Source: Ursus arctos | Taxonomy: Eukaryota; Chordata; Mammalia; Carnivora; Ursidae | NCBI RefSeq assembly: GCF_023065955.2 | Contig: NW_026623100.1 | Location: 16,407,001-16,471,000 of the forward strand | Direction: 5' to 3' | Length of the DNA: 64,000 bases | Shown: positions 1 through 12,548 of the stretch, piece after piece | Layout of the letters: each line of letters opens with the position of its first letter | Position numbering within the stretch: position 1 is the first letter of the stretch | Translations under genes and position numbers: made by a program | Notes under the pieces: model-generated | What the model saw: the letters and a program-made list of their open reading frames with translations, nothing else | What the model was told of the DNA's origin: nothing | The model's database searches: none

Positions 1-870
1 AAGATTGATAAATGGGACTTCACCACAATTAAAACCTTCTGTTCATCAAAAGATATCATTAAGAACATGAAAAAGCAAGCCATGGACTAGGCTATATCTG
101 TATCCTACTGTATATTTTGATGAAACACATATCCAGATTCTATAAAGAATTCATACATCAATTTAAAGAAACACAAGAGATAATGAAAAGACCTGAACAG
201 ACACTTCACAAGGAAAGATATTCAGATGGCCAATAAACACATGAAAAGATATACATACAGTACCACTAGTCATCAGAGAAAGACAAAACCACAATGACAT
301 ATATCATTCACAGCCATTAGAATGACTAAAACTTAAAAGACGGACAATAACAAGTGTTAGCAAAGATGTAGAGCAACTGGAATTTTCATAACTGCTCATG
401 GGAACATAAAATGATAGAACCACTGTGCAAAACAGTTTGGCAGTTTCTTATAAAGTTAAACATATACCCACTCTATGATCCAGCAATTCCGCTCCTAGGC
501 ATTTACCCAAGATTAATGAAATTACTTGTGGCCAGATGTTCACAGCTACCACACTGCTGCTAGCCCAAACCTGGAAATAACCCAGCTGTCCTTCAACAGA
601 TCAATGGACAAACAAATCATGGTAAATCCATAGGCTGGAATATTACTCAACATTAAAAAGGAACAAAATGCACCTGAAACTGATGTAACATTGTGTATCA
701 ACTACACTTGAATAAAAAAATTTTTTAAAGGAACAAAATGTTAATACATGAAACAACATGGATACATCTCAGAAACAGTATGTTGAGTGAAAGAAGCTAG
801 AGACAATGGAGCACATTGTATGAAACTATCAAATGTGCCTGTTATTCCTAAATTATACTTGAATAAACCT
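1..870 (+). mobile_element. L1 fragment: ORF2 3' end and 3' UTR
   Basis: Degenerate but recognisable L1: the segment around 360-560 (AACAGTTTGGCAGTTTCTTA..., CCAGCAATTCCGCTCCTAGG) and 590-830 follow the standard L1M 3' region. The left end is cut by the window edge. It is interrupted at 671-726 by a tiny later L1 insertion. Confidence 0.85.
671..726 (+). mobile_element. 56-bp 5'-truncated L1 insertion
   Basis: The last few dozen bases of a carnivore L1 3' UTR (gatgtaacattgtgtatcaa... then aataaaaaaa) inserted into the older L1. It is flanked by perfect 14-bp copies of aaaggaacaaaatg at 657-670 and 727-740. Confidence 0.8.
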
Positions 871-1630
871 GATTTTAGAAAAAGATTTATTGAGCATCTC
901 CTAGATGCCAGGTTTGTAAACTGTGAAGAAAGAGTGAACAAAAAGGAAATAGTTCAAAATATACAAGAAAAGCAACCCTGGGGAAATGAGGAGGAGGAAG
1001 ACCCAGAGCCCAGATGGAGGTGCTAGGCGTGGTCAGCGCAGAGGACACAGAGACTGGAGAAGGGGGGCAGTGAAGAGAGAGCTGGAAGGATTGTCAGGCG
1101 GCGCCAGGGACCCAGCTGAGCCTGCCGACCTCAGATCCGTGAGCTCCCCAAGCCTGAGATTTTGCCAGCATTGCTGTATAACCTGGAGGAAGGGACAGGA
1201 AGAGGTAGCATGGAAGGAAAAAGTGGTTAGAGTTGAAGGCATGTACAAGTAGTTGAAATGATACATCAGGGCTCAGGAGGGGGCAGGAAGTGAAACCAGA
1301 AGGGGAGAAGATAGAGGAAATGGAAGCAGAGGGAGGCGCAGGGGGAACAAGTGAGAGCCTTGAGGGGGCAGAGCTTGTGGTCAGGCTGGATGGGGAGCTG
1401 AAGATGGCGGATCTGCTTCTCTTTCCCTTGCAAAGCACTTCAGCTTGCTTTGGCGCTGTTCATTTCAATGAATTCCACACGTTTTTGAAAGCCTATTGTG
1501 TAGTAATCCAGACTGTCTTGTAAAGGAAAGTTTGTGTAGGTTGTCTCCACCCAGTAGAAGGTGAATTCTCATGAGGCTGTGTTCAGGCAGCCTTCTCATC
1601 TGCCCACCTTGGCAGTGCACTTGACACTCA
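871..1630. other. Unassigned intergenic stretch
   Basis: Purine-rich with mid-level G+C. It starts with a possible MIR 3' remnant (tttattgagcatctcctagatgccagg, about 885-913). Open frames overlap on both strands with no conserved motif, so I support no gene. Confidence 0.5.
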
Positions 1631-1850
1631 TTTTTTTTTTTCTTTTTCTCTTTAGAGGGAGGGAGAGAGAGAGGGAGCGGGCACTTGTGAGGGGGTGAAG
1701 GGGCAGAGGGCGAGGGAGAGAAAGAATCTCAAGCAGGCTCCGCGCTCAGGGCAGAGTTGGAGACGGAGCTCAGTCTCAGGATTCGGAGATCATGACCTGA
1801 GCCAAAATAAAGAGTCAGATGCTTAACTAGCTGAGACCCCCAGGCGCCCC
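1631..1850 (-). mobile_element. CAN-SINE
   Basis: Poly(T) start, GA-rich box, gatcatgacctgagcc and terminal caggcgcccc. Flanks tgacactca / tgacactcca form a near-perfect target duplication. Confidence 0.93.
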
Positions 1851-1860
1851 TGACACTCCA

Positions 1861-2755
1861 TTTTTGAATGGAAAAAGTTCTCATACCCTTTAGCCAGCAA
1901 TTTCACTTTTATGAATCTGTTCTTACTGGTGTGTTTTATACACGGGTGCAACAACTTCTGTCCGAGGCTAGTCATTTTCAGGCCATTTGCAGCCATAAGA
2001 GGAATAACTTCATCAGGAGTCTGATTAAATAAAAAATGGCACTTCCATGCAACGATATACCATTGTACCCATAACAATAACAAGAAAATGTTTTAAGTAC
2101 TGATATGAACTGTCTCAAATGTGTATAGTTTAAAGTGAAAATGGAAATAGGGTGCTAAACAGTGTATAGCGTTCATCATTCGTGTAAAAGTAAAAGCACA
2201 TGTATCCGTAGAAACTGGAAGCTCGTTACTCGTGGGACAGGTGTGCAGGTTGGTGGGAGGAAGACTTATTTTCTTCCCCAGAGACCCTTGTGTACCCTTT
2301 TTATCTTTATGACTCTGTGTCATTTTACCCTTCGAATTTTGAGAGAACACTCACCTGTTACCATCTGGAGGACTGGGGGGGCGGGGCGGGGGGATACTTC
2401 AACCTAAGGAATGGTTGGAATTTTAGGACTTGACCGTCCCAGGGTCCCTCCGTGGTCACCACACTGCCAATCTTTCAAGCACATCTTGGAGCTGATGGAA
2501 GACCTGTCCCAGCTCTAGACAACTGGACTTCAGAGGATTGGCCTCTGGAAATGCAATCCACAGCTCATCTCTGTACAGATACCACCCCCCTCCCCCAGCC
2601 ATTACCCGGCTACCTGGCAACCAGGACACAGCTAAGGATCAGAACTTTTTTTATTGACTCTGAAGTGTTATCACAGATGTCGCTGAATATGTTTCTTCCA
2701 TCCTCACTCAGAGCCCATTTTCCCTTTGTGGGGACTCACTTGGCCCCACAGAATT
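1861..2755. other. Unassigned intergenic stretch
   Basis: No gene or repeat recognised. A G-rich tract at 2377-2393 (gggggggcggggcgggggg-like) could fold as a G-quadruplex. Confidence 0.45.
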
Positions 2756-3219
2756 GGGGTGGAGTTTTATTTTAAACCGAAGACATTTGAGATGCAGCAG
2801 ATGCAGAAAGAAGCCTTTCGGGAGCTTCCCTTATCTGACCTAAAGACAGATCGCTTTGGAGAGTGAAGTCGCCACAAATTCCCTTCCCCAGGAAGAAGAC
2901 CAGTCACTCTGACCGGATGAGAAATTGCATAAACCAACACTGTTGCAATCGGCCTACCTTCCATTTGTTTCCACGAAAAGTCCATTTGTCTTCCCTATAA
3001 AAGGCCCATTTGTTCTTCCCATAGAACTCCTTTCCCCTGTTAAGTTGGTATAGAGACCCCTATTTCTCGCTGTTCAGCGGGCCTGTTCATCTGAGTGCTC
3101 CCACATGCATGTGAATAAAACTTGTTTTCTTTTCTCCTGTTCATCTGCCTACTGTCAGTTAATTTGCAGGCCCCTGACTCCTGGACCTAAGTTGGCATAG
3201 TGAACGTTTTTTTCTCCCT
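2756..3219 (+). mobile_element. ERV LTR, family A
   Basis: Solo LTR of a family repeated six times here. Shared blocks: accgaagacatttgagatgc near the start, a TATA-like tataaaag (2996-3003), ccatttgttcttcc, AATAAA (3114-3119), ttttctcctgttcatctgcc and a ttaatttgcaggcccc block at the end. No retroviral coding sequence is attached. Confidence 0.75.
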
Positions 3220-4225
3220 TGCCAGGTTTCAGCTCCATTTGATTAACAGGTTTCCAAGCACATAGGAGAAAAGAGGTAGGAAATTATGAGGGGAGAGGAA
3301 TGTTATTTCCGGCACTAGCCTTCCTTCAGCTTCACAGAGTGACGGATGACAGCCTAACCGTTGAAGGGGAGAGACAGAAACATCTATTTAAGAAAAAACA
3401 ATAAGCACCGCAGACAAGTTCTGGTCGTTCACCCCTCGGTGCATTGGCTCAGGTGTCCCGAGGGCATCCCGAGTCGCCACAAAGCCCAGCCGCGAGCGTC
3501 TTTAACCAAGCCCATGTTGAGCACAGAGGGCTAGTTCTCCTTGGGCTCGGGGGTCCTTGGATGGAGAAGACGAACACCAGACACTGAATCAGGAGGATAT
3601 AGACCCTTCAAACTGAGGCTTAAAGGGATAAGCTCCATTGTCTAGAAATCTTGGCTTCTACAGAATGACTCCTTGCCCCCAAGTTTCACTTCAGATAGAA
3701 GCAAGGGACAGGGTGAAGGGAGGAATGTTTGGACAATTATAAGATCACAGAATTCAACCAAGTAGACAAAGGAAGACCAGCAGCAGCTTGCCCCTGTGGT
3801 GTGCTTGAATGAGCCCCGCAGGGGTGTTGTCTGTCCTGCCCCAATGGCAGAAGGGCTCAAAGACAGGGTCCAAATTCTTGCTCTGCAAAAAACCTCTAGA
3901 TACACGCAGTCACCTAACTCTCTGTGCCTCTGTTTTACCTTCTGTACAATGGGAATAGCAACTTTTAAACTCCAAGTGTTACCAAGTCATTGTGATGGTT
4001 TAAATCAACTCAACTCATTTTAACGAACATCTTTTGAGAAGCTGTATGCCCTGCGTGGTACAAGGTAAGCCCTGTGGAGAACAGAAACACGAATAAAACA
4101 CAGTCTTTAACATCAAAGAGCTCATCATCTGAACTAATAGACGGTGTGAAATAATAGAAAATATTTATTGGTCTCTGCCCCCTGGTACCTGGCACAGAGC
4201 TCCTGAAACCCTTATCGTTTCCTGG
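3220..4225. other. Unassigned intergenic stretch with MIR remnant
   Basis: Only a MIR-like core (ctctgtgcctctgttttacc... at about 3918-3955) is recognised. No supported gene. Confidence 0.5.
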
Positions 4226-4945
4226 GTGACAGGAGTGAATTTTGTCTTAATGAGGTGACTTAGGATGGGCTCCTGGATGGAAAGACCAAGCTGTGATTAG
4301 AAGCTTAGAATTTCCAGCCTCGCCCCTACCCCCCATTGTCTTGAGAAGCGAGAGGGACTAAAAGTGGAGTTGAGGATTGATCATGCCTATGTAATGAAGC
4401 TTCCATCAAAATCCCAGTAGCTTGGGGTTCAGAGAGCTTCCAGGTTGGTGAACACATGGGGATTTGGGGAGAGTGGCCCCTGAGATAGCAGGGAAGCTCC
4501 ACGCCCTTTCCATCTCTCCCATTTGGCTCTTCCTGAGTTCTATCCTTTCATCATAAACTGGTAACCTAGTAAGTAAAGTGTTTCTCCAAGTACTGTGAGC
4601 CTTTCTAGCAAATTCATCAAACTGGAGCAGCGAGTTTTGAGAATCTCAGATATGTAGCCGGTCAGAAGTGCAGGTAACTTGTGACTGGTGTCTCAAGTCC
4701 AAGGAAGGGTTGTTGGAATATCCAATCTATGGCCTGTCGGTCAGAAGCACAGGCAACAGACTGAACTTACAACTCGAGTCTGAAATGTGGGGAGCAGTCT
4801 TGTGGGATGGAGCCCTCAGTCTGTGGCAGCTGATGCTGTCTCCGGTACTCGCTGTTAGAATTGAGGTGAATTGTAGCATACCCAGCTGGCCTCCTGAGAA
4901 TGGCTTGTTGCCTTGGTCCCAGAATACATTTTAGATGTGAAAGTA
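4226..4945 (+). mobile_element. ERVL/MaLR-type LTR
   Basis: Follows a mammalian-wide LTR pattern: catgcctatgtaatgaagct, ggttcagagagcttcc, ggttggtgaacacatgg, cataaactggtaacctagta, and a tail with atacccagctggcctcctga. The subfamily is not resolved. Confidence 0.6.
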
Positions 4946-4952
4946 TTCTAGA

Positions 4953-5155
4953 GGGGCTCCTGGGTGGCTTAGTTGGTTAAGCATCTGCCTTCGGCTCAGG
5001 TCATGATCCCCAGGTTCTGGGATCAAGCCCCGCATAGGGCTCCCTGCTCAGCAGGAAACTTACTTCTCCCTCTCACACTCCCCATGCTTGTGTTCCCTCT
5101 CTCACTGTCTCTCTCTCTGTCAAATAAACAAATAAAATCTTTATACAAAAAAATA
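4953..5155 (+). mobile_element. CAN-SINE
   Basis: ggggctcctgggtggcttag head, ctcaggtcatgatcccc box B region, CT-rich tract and aaataaaatcttt tail. Confidence 0.93.
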
Positions 5156-6060
5156 ATTATTGTCCCACGAGACTCAGCGCTTCTTCAAGGCAAGGTCCGT
5201 GGTTTTGGTCTCAGTGATCCCAGCTTCCAGAAGACGGTTTGGCACAGAGCTGTTGCTCAATAAATATTTGATAAGTGAATCATGAGATGGGTGGAATCTT
5301 AACAGCACATCTCAGAGAGAGGATAATCTCTTTGATTACTAAAACAAACAAACAAAACCACACACAAAAAAAAAACCCACCTAGGCTCAAGACTCCCATT
5401 CCCACTCTGAAATCCAGGCCACAGCCCTGTCTTGAAGCTAAAGGAAGCCTGCTCGCCACTCACTCTACCCGAGGAGGACCCGTGAGCGGGCAATCTCTGA
5501 TTCTCAATGATACTTTGACTTTACTGCATTATTTAGGTGTTATTTTAATTACCAAAAGCTTTAACTGCCTCTCTGTCTTTTTGGGAGCCTTCCCACTCCT
5601 GCAATTGGTAATGTGGAAATTGGTGTCAATATTTACAATCTGACTCAGTAGTTTTCAAAGCTGCCGTGATCCTTCAAGTTAACAAGAAACAACAGCCGGG
5701 CATGATGTCTCTTCAGCCTGTGTCTTTGACCTTGACAGAGCCCGCCTTGCAGGGAAGGGGAAGCTGGGAATCTGGCAGCTGCCGCATCATCCTACCAGGC
5801 CCTGTCCCAGGCCCACCACCCAAGAATCCATCTTTCTTGTACACCTTCCCAAGAAGGAGATGCGATTCTACCCTTTCAAGCCAAGAGACCACTGGTCCTG
5901 CTGATTCTATCTTCTAAAAGCCTCTGGAATCAGTGTCCTTCTCAATAGCCCTTTTGCATTTACCGTATTTCAGAGTCTCATAACTTCTCCCTCAAGCTAC
6001 AGCTATACCCTTCCAACCCCAGTCTTCCTCTGTGCCACCCCAGTCCCTGGAGCCCGTGCC
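5156..6060. other. Unassigned stretch with MIR 3' tail
   Basis: A MIR/L2-like tail at about 5215-5280 (ggcacagagctgttgctcaataaatatttg). The rest shows no gene; A-rich patch at 5339-5378. Confidence 0.45.
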
Positions 6061-6775
6061 ATGACCCAAGTTGCTTTTCAGTTTGCAACCCTCCAAAGAC
6101 TTCCCACCGCCTACAGGTTAAGTCCACAACCCTTCACGTGGCCTCCATGGCCCTTTGCTGAGCTCTCATGGCCAGCTTTATCTCTTACGTTTCCTGCCTG
6201 ACTGCACTACCTAGAGCTGCTCTGCTGTCTGGGATGGGAGCCACCAGCTGCATGCAGCTCTTTAAATTTTAATTAAAATGAAATAAAATTAAAAATTTAG
6301 CTTCCCAGTTGCACTATCCACATTTCAAGTGCTTAATAGCTGGAGCTTACATAATGGACAACATAGAGAACATTTCCATCACCACAGAGAGTTTTGCTGG
6401 ACACTCCTCTAGAAAAACCCAAAGGTTTGTGTTTCTCTGCACACATCATGCTGTTCCACCCACTAGGGCTCTGCTCATGCTTCTGCTCAAAACACCCTTC
6501 CTCTGCCCTTTTCACCTGGGTGATGCTTAATTCAATTTGGCAGACATCTCCAAGATGCCCTGTTTGAAGCCCCAGGCTGGAGTGAGTGCTGGGCTTCTGG
6601 GTTCTAATAGCTTCTCACATTAGCTAACCTTTATCTGACATTTACCATATGCTGAGCTGTCTGTCTCCTCCATGAAGTTCCTCCAGGCCAAGAACTGTGT
6701 TTTCCTGGACCCTGTGTCCCCAGTGTCTGGCACAAAGCAGGTGTCGGTTACCGTTGGCTGAACTCATGTGAATGG
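6061..6775 (+). mobile_element. L2 fragments
   Basis: L2-type wording: caacccttcacgtggcctccatggccctt (about 6127-6156) and the 3' end ccaagaactgtgttttcctgg...ccagtgtctggcacaaagcagg (about 6688-6741). Old and diverged. Confidence 0.6.
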
Positions 6776-7589
6776 AATTCTCAGAAGTGCATGACCACGG
6801 GGCAATATTTACCTGTGTGCCAGTGAAGACTCTCAGGTAGACGGAAAGCAGTCAAGAGGAAAGAGGATTTAATGGTTCAGTAACTGGGAAGCTCAGCAGT
6901 GGTTCTTGCTTCCTGCATGACTGGATTCAGGGGCTCAGAGCATGTTATCAGGACCCTGGCCTCGTCTCTCTGCTCTGTTGATTCCCCTCTCCAGGCAAGA
7001 TGACCACCAGTAGTCTTGGTTCTAAATATCCCCAATTTTGTAACCTCCATGAAGAGAAAAATTCTCTCTCCCAACGTCTATCTAGCAGTCTCCAGGAAGA
7101 TGCTATTTGGCCTTGCCTGGGTCGTGTGCCCTCCCTGGATGAATGATGGTGGCCTGCAGAAAGGAGTAGATGGCTATATTACCTTGGCTCATGCGTCTGT
7201 TCTTGGGGTGGGGGTGGGATCAGCAAATCTCATCATGTTTGACAGCTACCCAGGCCACTTGGAAAAGGAAGGCATCACCTAAAGAAACCAGAATGGGATG
7301 GGGGAATGCTGAGAGACAGGAGGGTCAGCTGGCCTGGGTGCTTGCTCTGTGAGCTGGACTCCAGCTTGTATTCTTATGCCCTCAGCATTTTCCCCATGTG
7401 GACCAGTGCCTCAGGGGAGTCCAGCCACCCTCAGGTTTTAAGTCACCAATTAGCAGGCAGCAAAGGGTCTGGAATTTGGAAGGTTTCTCTGGCCTGGAAA
7501 TATATAATTGATGGAGCTTCTAAGAACACCAGCCATATTCTTGAAAGATCCCTCATAGAATTTGCCAACTCTGGTCAGTGCTCCATAAT
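6776..7589. other. Unassigned intergenic stretch
   Basis: No recognised gene, repeat or regulatory structure. Confidence 0.4.
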
Positions 7590-8045
7590 GGGGAGGAAAA
7601 TTTTCCTCTGCCCTTCAAGGTTCTTTTGGTCTGGTCTAAGAATTAAACTGACATGAGACAAGTCAACAGGAGAAAATAAAATTTAATTACAAATAGTACA
7701 TAGGAGGGCTCCCTAAGGATATGAGGCCCACGGGCAGTCAGGCAATTGAGGCTTATCTACCATCCAAAGCTAAGGAGGAGGGGGTGGAAGTCTGGGGCTT
7801 GAAAGGGAAGGAAGACAATTCACAGAAGATGAAAAAGAATAAATGTCTGGTAAACAAATGTTTGCTGTGCCATCCAGAAACAATGGGCCACGAAAAGGAA
7901 CTGTAACAGACTTTGCTAGGTTCCTCCCTGTCTACCATCCCAGTTTCATAGATTGTAGTTATCTACATGACAGCTCCTTGCCTGGAGCAGGTCCTCCATC
8001 TAAATCTTTTAGGCAGTTGGGGGGCAGGCAAAAAGAAAAACCTCT
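7590..8045 (-). mobile_element. ERV LTR, family A
   Basis: Reverse copy of the same family as 2756-3219: begins ggggaggaaaattttcctc (LTR 3' end), then aattaaactgacatgagaca and aggagaaaataaaat (AATAAA region in reverse orientation). Confidence 0.7.
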
Positions 8046-8047
8046 TA

Positions 8048-9640
8048 AATCTTCTGTTTTTTTTTTTTTTAAATAATCAGCCTAAAATAATTTATATACC
8101 AAAAAGACACATTTTGGAGTTGCAAATTTTGCTCCCCTATACCCACAAGCTGTTGCAACCTCCTTTCCTCCTTCCTTTAAAAAAATTAATTAAGGTATAA
8201 TTTACATAGAGTAAAATTCACCCTTTTTAGTGTTTAGTACTGTGAGCTTTGACTACAGTCATTCATCACAATCAAAATATAGAATAGTTCCTTCAGTCAC
8301 AAAAAAATGCTGTGTCCCTTTGTGGTCAACCTTTCCCCCAACCCAGTCCTTGGCAACTGTTGATCTGTTTTCTGTCCCTATGGTTTTGCCTTTTCCCAAA
8401 TGTCATATAAATGGAAACATACAGTATGTCGCCTTGAGTCTGGCTTCTCTCACTTAGCATAAGGCAATTAAGATTCATCCATCCTTTTCCAAACATCAAG
8501 AGTTCATTCCTTTTTATTGCTGAATAACATTTTGTTGCAAAGATTTATTTATGCTCTATTAGAGGGGTATTTGGATTTCTGGTTTTTGGCAATTGTGAAT
8601 AAAACGGCTATAAGCAGATTTTCATTTCTCTCGGGTAAAAAGCTAGGTGTGTGTTCTCTGGGTTGTACGGTAAATGTTTAACTTTATACAAAACTGCCAA
8701 ACTGTTTTTCTGAAAAGGCTGTGTCATTTTGCATTCCTACCAGCGATGTACGAGCATTCTGGTTGCTTTGCATTCTCACTGGAGCTTGGGTTTCTGGGTT
8801 TTTCGTTTTAGCCATTCTAACTGAGGTGTAGTGGATCTCACTGTGGTTTGAATTTGCATGTCCCTGATGACTAATAATGTTGCACCTTTTTGCATGTACT
8901 TTTTTGCCATCCATATATTGGCTTTGGGGAAGTGTCTGTTCAAATACTATACCCATTTTTAAAAGTTAAATTGGTTTTTTATTATTGAGTTTTGTGAGTT
9001 CTCTGTATATTCTGGATTCCTTTATCAGATACACATTTTGCAAATATTCTCTCCCAGTTCATGGCTTGTCTTTTCATTCTTTTAACAGTATCTTCAGAAT
9101 AAAAGAACTTCTTAATTTTGATGAAGCCCAGGTTTTTAATTTTTTCCTTTATGGGTTATGCTTTTCACGTCATATCTCAGAAATCTTAGAGTAACCCAAG
9201 GATGCAATGTTTCCTCCTAGAAGTTTTATATTTATGTCTATGATCTGTTTGAGTCCATTTTTTATAGGGTACCAAGTATGGATCAAGGCTCATTTTTTTG
9301 CATATAGGTATCTAATTGTTTCAGCACTATTCCGTAAAAAGTCCATTCTTTTTCCATTGAATTACCTTTGCATCTTTGTCAAAAATCCGTTGGCCATATG
9401 TATGTGGATATCTTCCTAGACTCTGTCTCTTCTGTTCCACTGATCTACATGTGTCTCCCTTTTTCTGATACCACACTATCTTGACTGCGACAGCTTATGG
9501 TGAAATTGGAAATAAGGTGGTGTGGGCTCTCCAACATTGTTATGGTTCAAAATTGTTTTGGCTCTTCTGGTTCTTTTGTTTTTCCCCATAAATCTTAGAA
9601 TCCACCTGCAGATTCTGCCTTTGTTTGCAGAACCCATAGG
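8048..9640 (-). mobile_element. L1 fragment, 3' half
   Basis: Reverse-oriented L1: a T-run at 8058-8071, ataatttacatagagtaaaattcaccc (3' UTR), the ORF2-end region gaataaaacggctataagca / aactgccaaactgttttt, and further ORF2 sequence to about 9640 (gttccactgatctacatgtg). Many stops; inactive. Confidence 0.88.
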
Positions 9641-9704
9641 CTTACCGGCGCCGCCTGATCAGAATCCACACCGCTGTTCATGGTTTATCAAGAGGTTCTA
9701 GTGT

Positions 9705-9945
9705 AAGGGAGACGGTTAGAACAAGACTCTGGGACCCGATGGCTTAGACTCAAATCCTCGCTCCAAGTCTCACTAGAACTTGGGAAAGTTACTTGACCTC
9801 CCTGTGCCTCAATTTCCTGTTCTGTAAAGCAAAGGAAATGGTAATGCCTATTTCATGGGACTGTTGTGAGGATGGCAATAGCATGTGGAACACAGAACAG
9901 TGCCTGGCACATAGGAAGCCCTTGATAAGTGTTCGCTGTTAATTG
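9705..9945 (+). mobile_element. MIR
   Basis: Nearly full-length: actctgggacccgatggctt, cttgggaaagttacttgacc, ctgtgcctcaatttcctg, gactgttgtgaggatgg, cagtgcctggcacataggaa. Confidence 0.88.
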
Positions 9946-10652
9946 TATTAGCTTTACGTACCTCAATCGTTCCCCTTCTCTCCACGCTCATGCTAACATT
10001 CCACAACCACTGAACTATAGATTTTTCTTTCCAGGACAATGTCTCAGGTTTATAAGCTATTTAATGGCCAGCTTATCACATGGCCATGGCCCTCCTGGAA
10101 GTTCAATATGCAGCTCTTCTTGGCTGTTTCACCTGAGCTGAGAGCTCCCTCCCATTATGAGATTTTGTAGAAAAGTGGCTTTGTAAGCCATATGATTTGG
10201 CTGGTAGTGAAAGGCCAAGCTGAGCTCTGCCTACTATGTCCCACACCACCGAGGCTGAGGGCCGAGCCACAGTCATGGACCCCCCACCACGAGCAAGCAA
10301 GGCCTGTGTCTCTCCTGTTGGACTGCTTCCATCCTTTCTCCATCAGCCTGGCATAGCCCCACAGGCAGGGGCTTGGTCTGTCTGGATCCATCAGGGGCTC
10401 CCCAACAGCGGGAACTGCTTCCCTCAGGGGACCAGAAGTTGTGTGCGAAGAAAGTCCAGTGTTCCTGATCTACCAGGGATCCCCCAGAGGGTTATTCAGA
10501 CCTTTCCCACTGGAATGGGAAGGCCAAAAGCTAGGGGGCTACAGCTACTCCAAAGCTGAATACTTTTTTCCTAAAATATTTTAATAATTTTTATGATCAT
10601 AGTTCTAAAATGGATTGCTTTTTAACTGCCTTCTTTAAAAGAACTCAATCTT
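9946..10652. other. Unassigned intergenic stretch
   Basis: No gene supported; open frames overlap on both strands without recognisable products. Confidence 0.4.
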
Positions 10653-10743
10653 GGGGCATCTGGCTGGCTCAGTCAGAAGAGCATGAAACTCTTGATCTCG
10701 GGGTTGTAAGTTTGAGCCCCACATAGGGTACAGAGATTACTTA
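10653..10743 (+). mobile_element. CAN-SINE, short form
   Basis: ggggcatctggctggctcag head and tttgagccccacatagggta...gagattactta tail; the internal half is missing, as in other short-form copies here. Flanks agaactca / gaactca. Confidence 0.85.
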
Positions 10744-10801
10744 AAAAAGAAGAAAAGAAGGAGAAGGAGAAGAAGAAGAAGAAAGAAGAAAGAAGAAGAA
10801 G
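10744..10801 (+). repeat. (GAA)n / purine microsatellite
   Basis: agaagaaaagaaggagaagg... ending agaagaagaa; grown from the SINE A-tail. Confidence 0.85.
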
Positions 10802-11686
10802 AACTCAGCCTTCCCTTGATAATTCAAAGCCACAATCATATCCACCAATGGCTGTGGACCACCACAGTGATATCATGACTGGGGTCATTTAAGGCACCTG
10901 GGCTGTTTGCACCCTGCCCTAATGTCTCACGTACCTTCCTACAGATCAAGTGCATGGGCTTCCTCCTCTGCCAATGCCTACCTGTTTTAGGACCCATCCC
11001 TTTGGTTCTCTAAACTGAGAAATGAACCTGAACACTATCAATATCCCATTATTAATGGCAATAATGAGAAAGAGAAAAGCAGCCCCCCAGAGCCAGGAGC
11101 TGGCCTGACCCCCAGAGCTAGGCTGTGGCGTTCTGTCATTGGACATAAATGCTGTCACAGAACATCAACATCAGATAAGACCACTTTGTGATCTGAGTCA
11201 GAGCATGACCACAAACAAGACCATTCATCCCTTAATCGTGTCAGAACACAGACCAAACAACACAATTGGCCAAACCACGAAAATGGCCAAACGTCTCTCT
11301 AATTTGTCTAATACAAGTGGTTGCTGCTGCTTTACCAAGGAGAGCTTTCGTCTCCACTCCATTCCACCTGTCTTCTAGATCAGAGATGTGAAGATTCCCA
11401 ATGATACAATAGTGGAGGTAACTCCACTTTCTGACACTGTCTCATTCAGAGCAATGCCCCACTTCTTTGAATACACCTTAAAATCACCCACATGAACCCA
11501 AATACTTAATAAGTCCTCAGGATACAGTTCTGAATATTGATACAGTGCCTTAGTTCAAAGAGGTCACCCATGGGATTACAGGAATATCTGCAGGGCCACT
11601 GGGAAGCTTTCTGTGTCCCTCAAGTCTCAAATATTTCTAGAAACCTGTGGGTGAGGATTAATCTGTGAATCTTTAAATATATATAA
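10802..11686. other. Unassigned intergenic stretch
   Basis: No gene or repeat I can name. Confidence 0.4.
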
Positions 11687-11873
11687 ATTTTTAAAATTTT
11701 ATTTATTTGAGAGACAGAACGAGCAGTGGGGAGGGGCAGTGGGGGAGAGAGAGAGACAGAGACAGAGAGAGATAAGCAGACTCCCCGCTGAGCTGGAAGC
11801 TGGATCCCAGAACTCTGGGATCATGACCTGAGCTGAATTCAGACGCTTAACTGACTGAGCCACCCAGGCGCCT
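11687..11873 (-). mobile_element. CAN-SINE
   Basis: tttatttatttgagagacag start, gggatcatgacctgagctga, end gagccacccaggcgcct. Confidence 0.93.
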
Positions 11874-12360
11874 CTCTTTTATATATTTTGAATCAACACA
11901 AAATCCATTTGGGAACACAATATCTCTCTCTTACCATCTCACCCCTGCCCCGGCTCCAGATTATCCTGAGAGAGGGATGCACTCAGTTCTATTGCATTAA
12001 GGAGAAGAAAAAATGTAACTGCTCAAAAAATTATTGGTAGAACAATGTCTGCCAACAGAGATTGCTTCCATAATGGAGCCCAAAATAGAGTGAGCAAATA
12101 AAGCTGTTGAGACGTCTATGGGTTTAGTTTCAGCAAGTGTTCCCGCTATGTAGAAGACATAAAAATGATCTTTGTAATGAGCAAGTAGTGTTTTATTTCC
12201 GTCGGGGAAGTATTTCTCATTTAGCCCATTTCATTTCCTCTATGAAACAGGAAGCAAACATCTCACTCTTTTGGAAGGTGATGGCATATAAAACCACATC
12301 TGAGTATAAATGTGAGGCTACTCAGTCTGTTATAGTTGAAAGTTTGAAATTTTCGCCAAT
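11874..12360. other. Unassigned intergenic stretch
   Basis: AT-rich; nothing recognised. Confidence 0.4.
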
Positions 12361-12548
12361 TTTTTTTCTTTAAGATTTTATTTATTTATTTGAGAGAGAG
12401 AGAGAGCATGCGCCCGAGTGGGAGGAGGGGCAGAGGGACAAGCAGACTCCCCGCTGAGCGCAGGGCTGGGTCCCAGGACCCCGAGATCATGACCTGAGCC
12501 AAAGTCAGACGCTTAACCGCTTAACTGACGGAGCCACCCAGGCGCACC
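12361..12548 (-). mobile_element. CAN-SINE
   Basis: aagattttatttatttattt start, gagatcatgacctgagcc, end gagccacccaggcgcacc; contains a small internal duplication of ttaaccgcttaactga. Confidence 0.93.

Noticed and set aside
8985..9419. Plus-strand open frames of 60-70 codons
   Set aside because: They lie antisense in the L1 fragment and have no meaning of their own.
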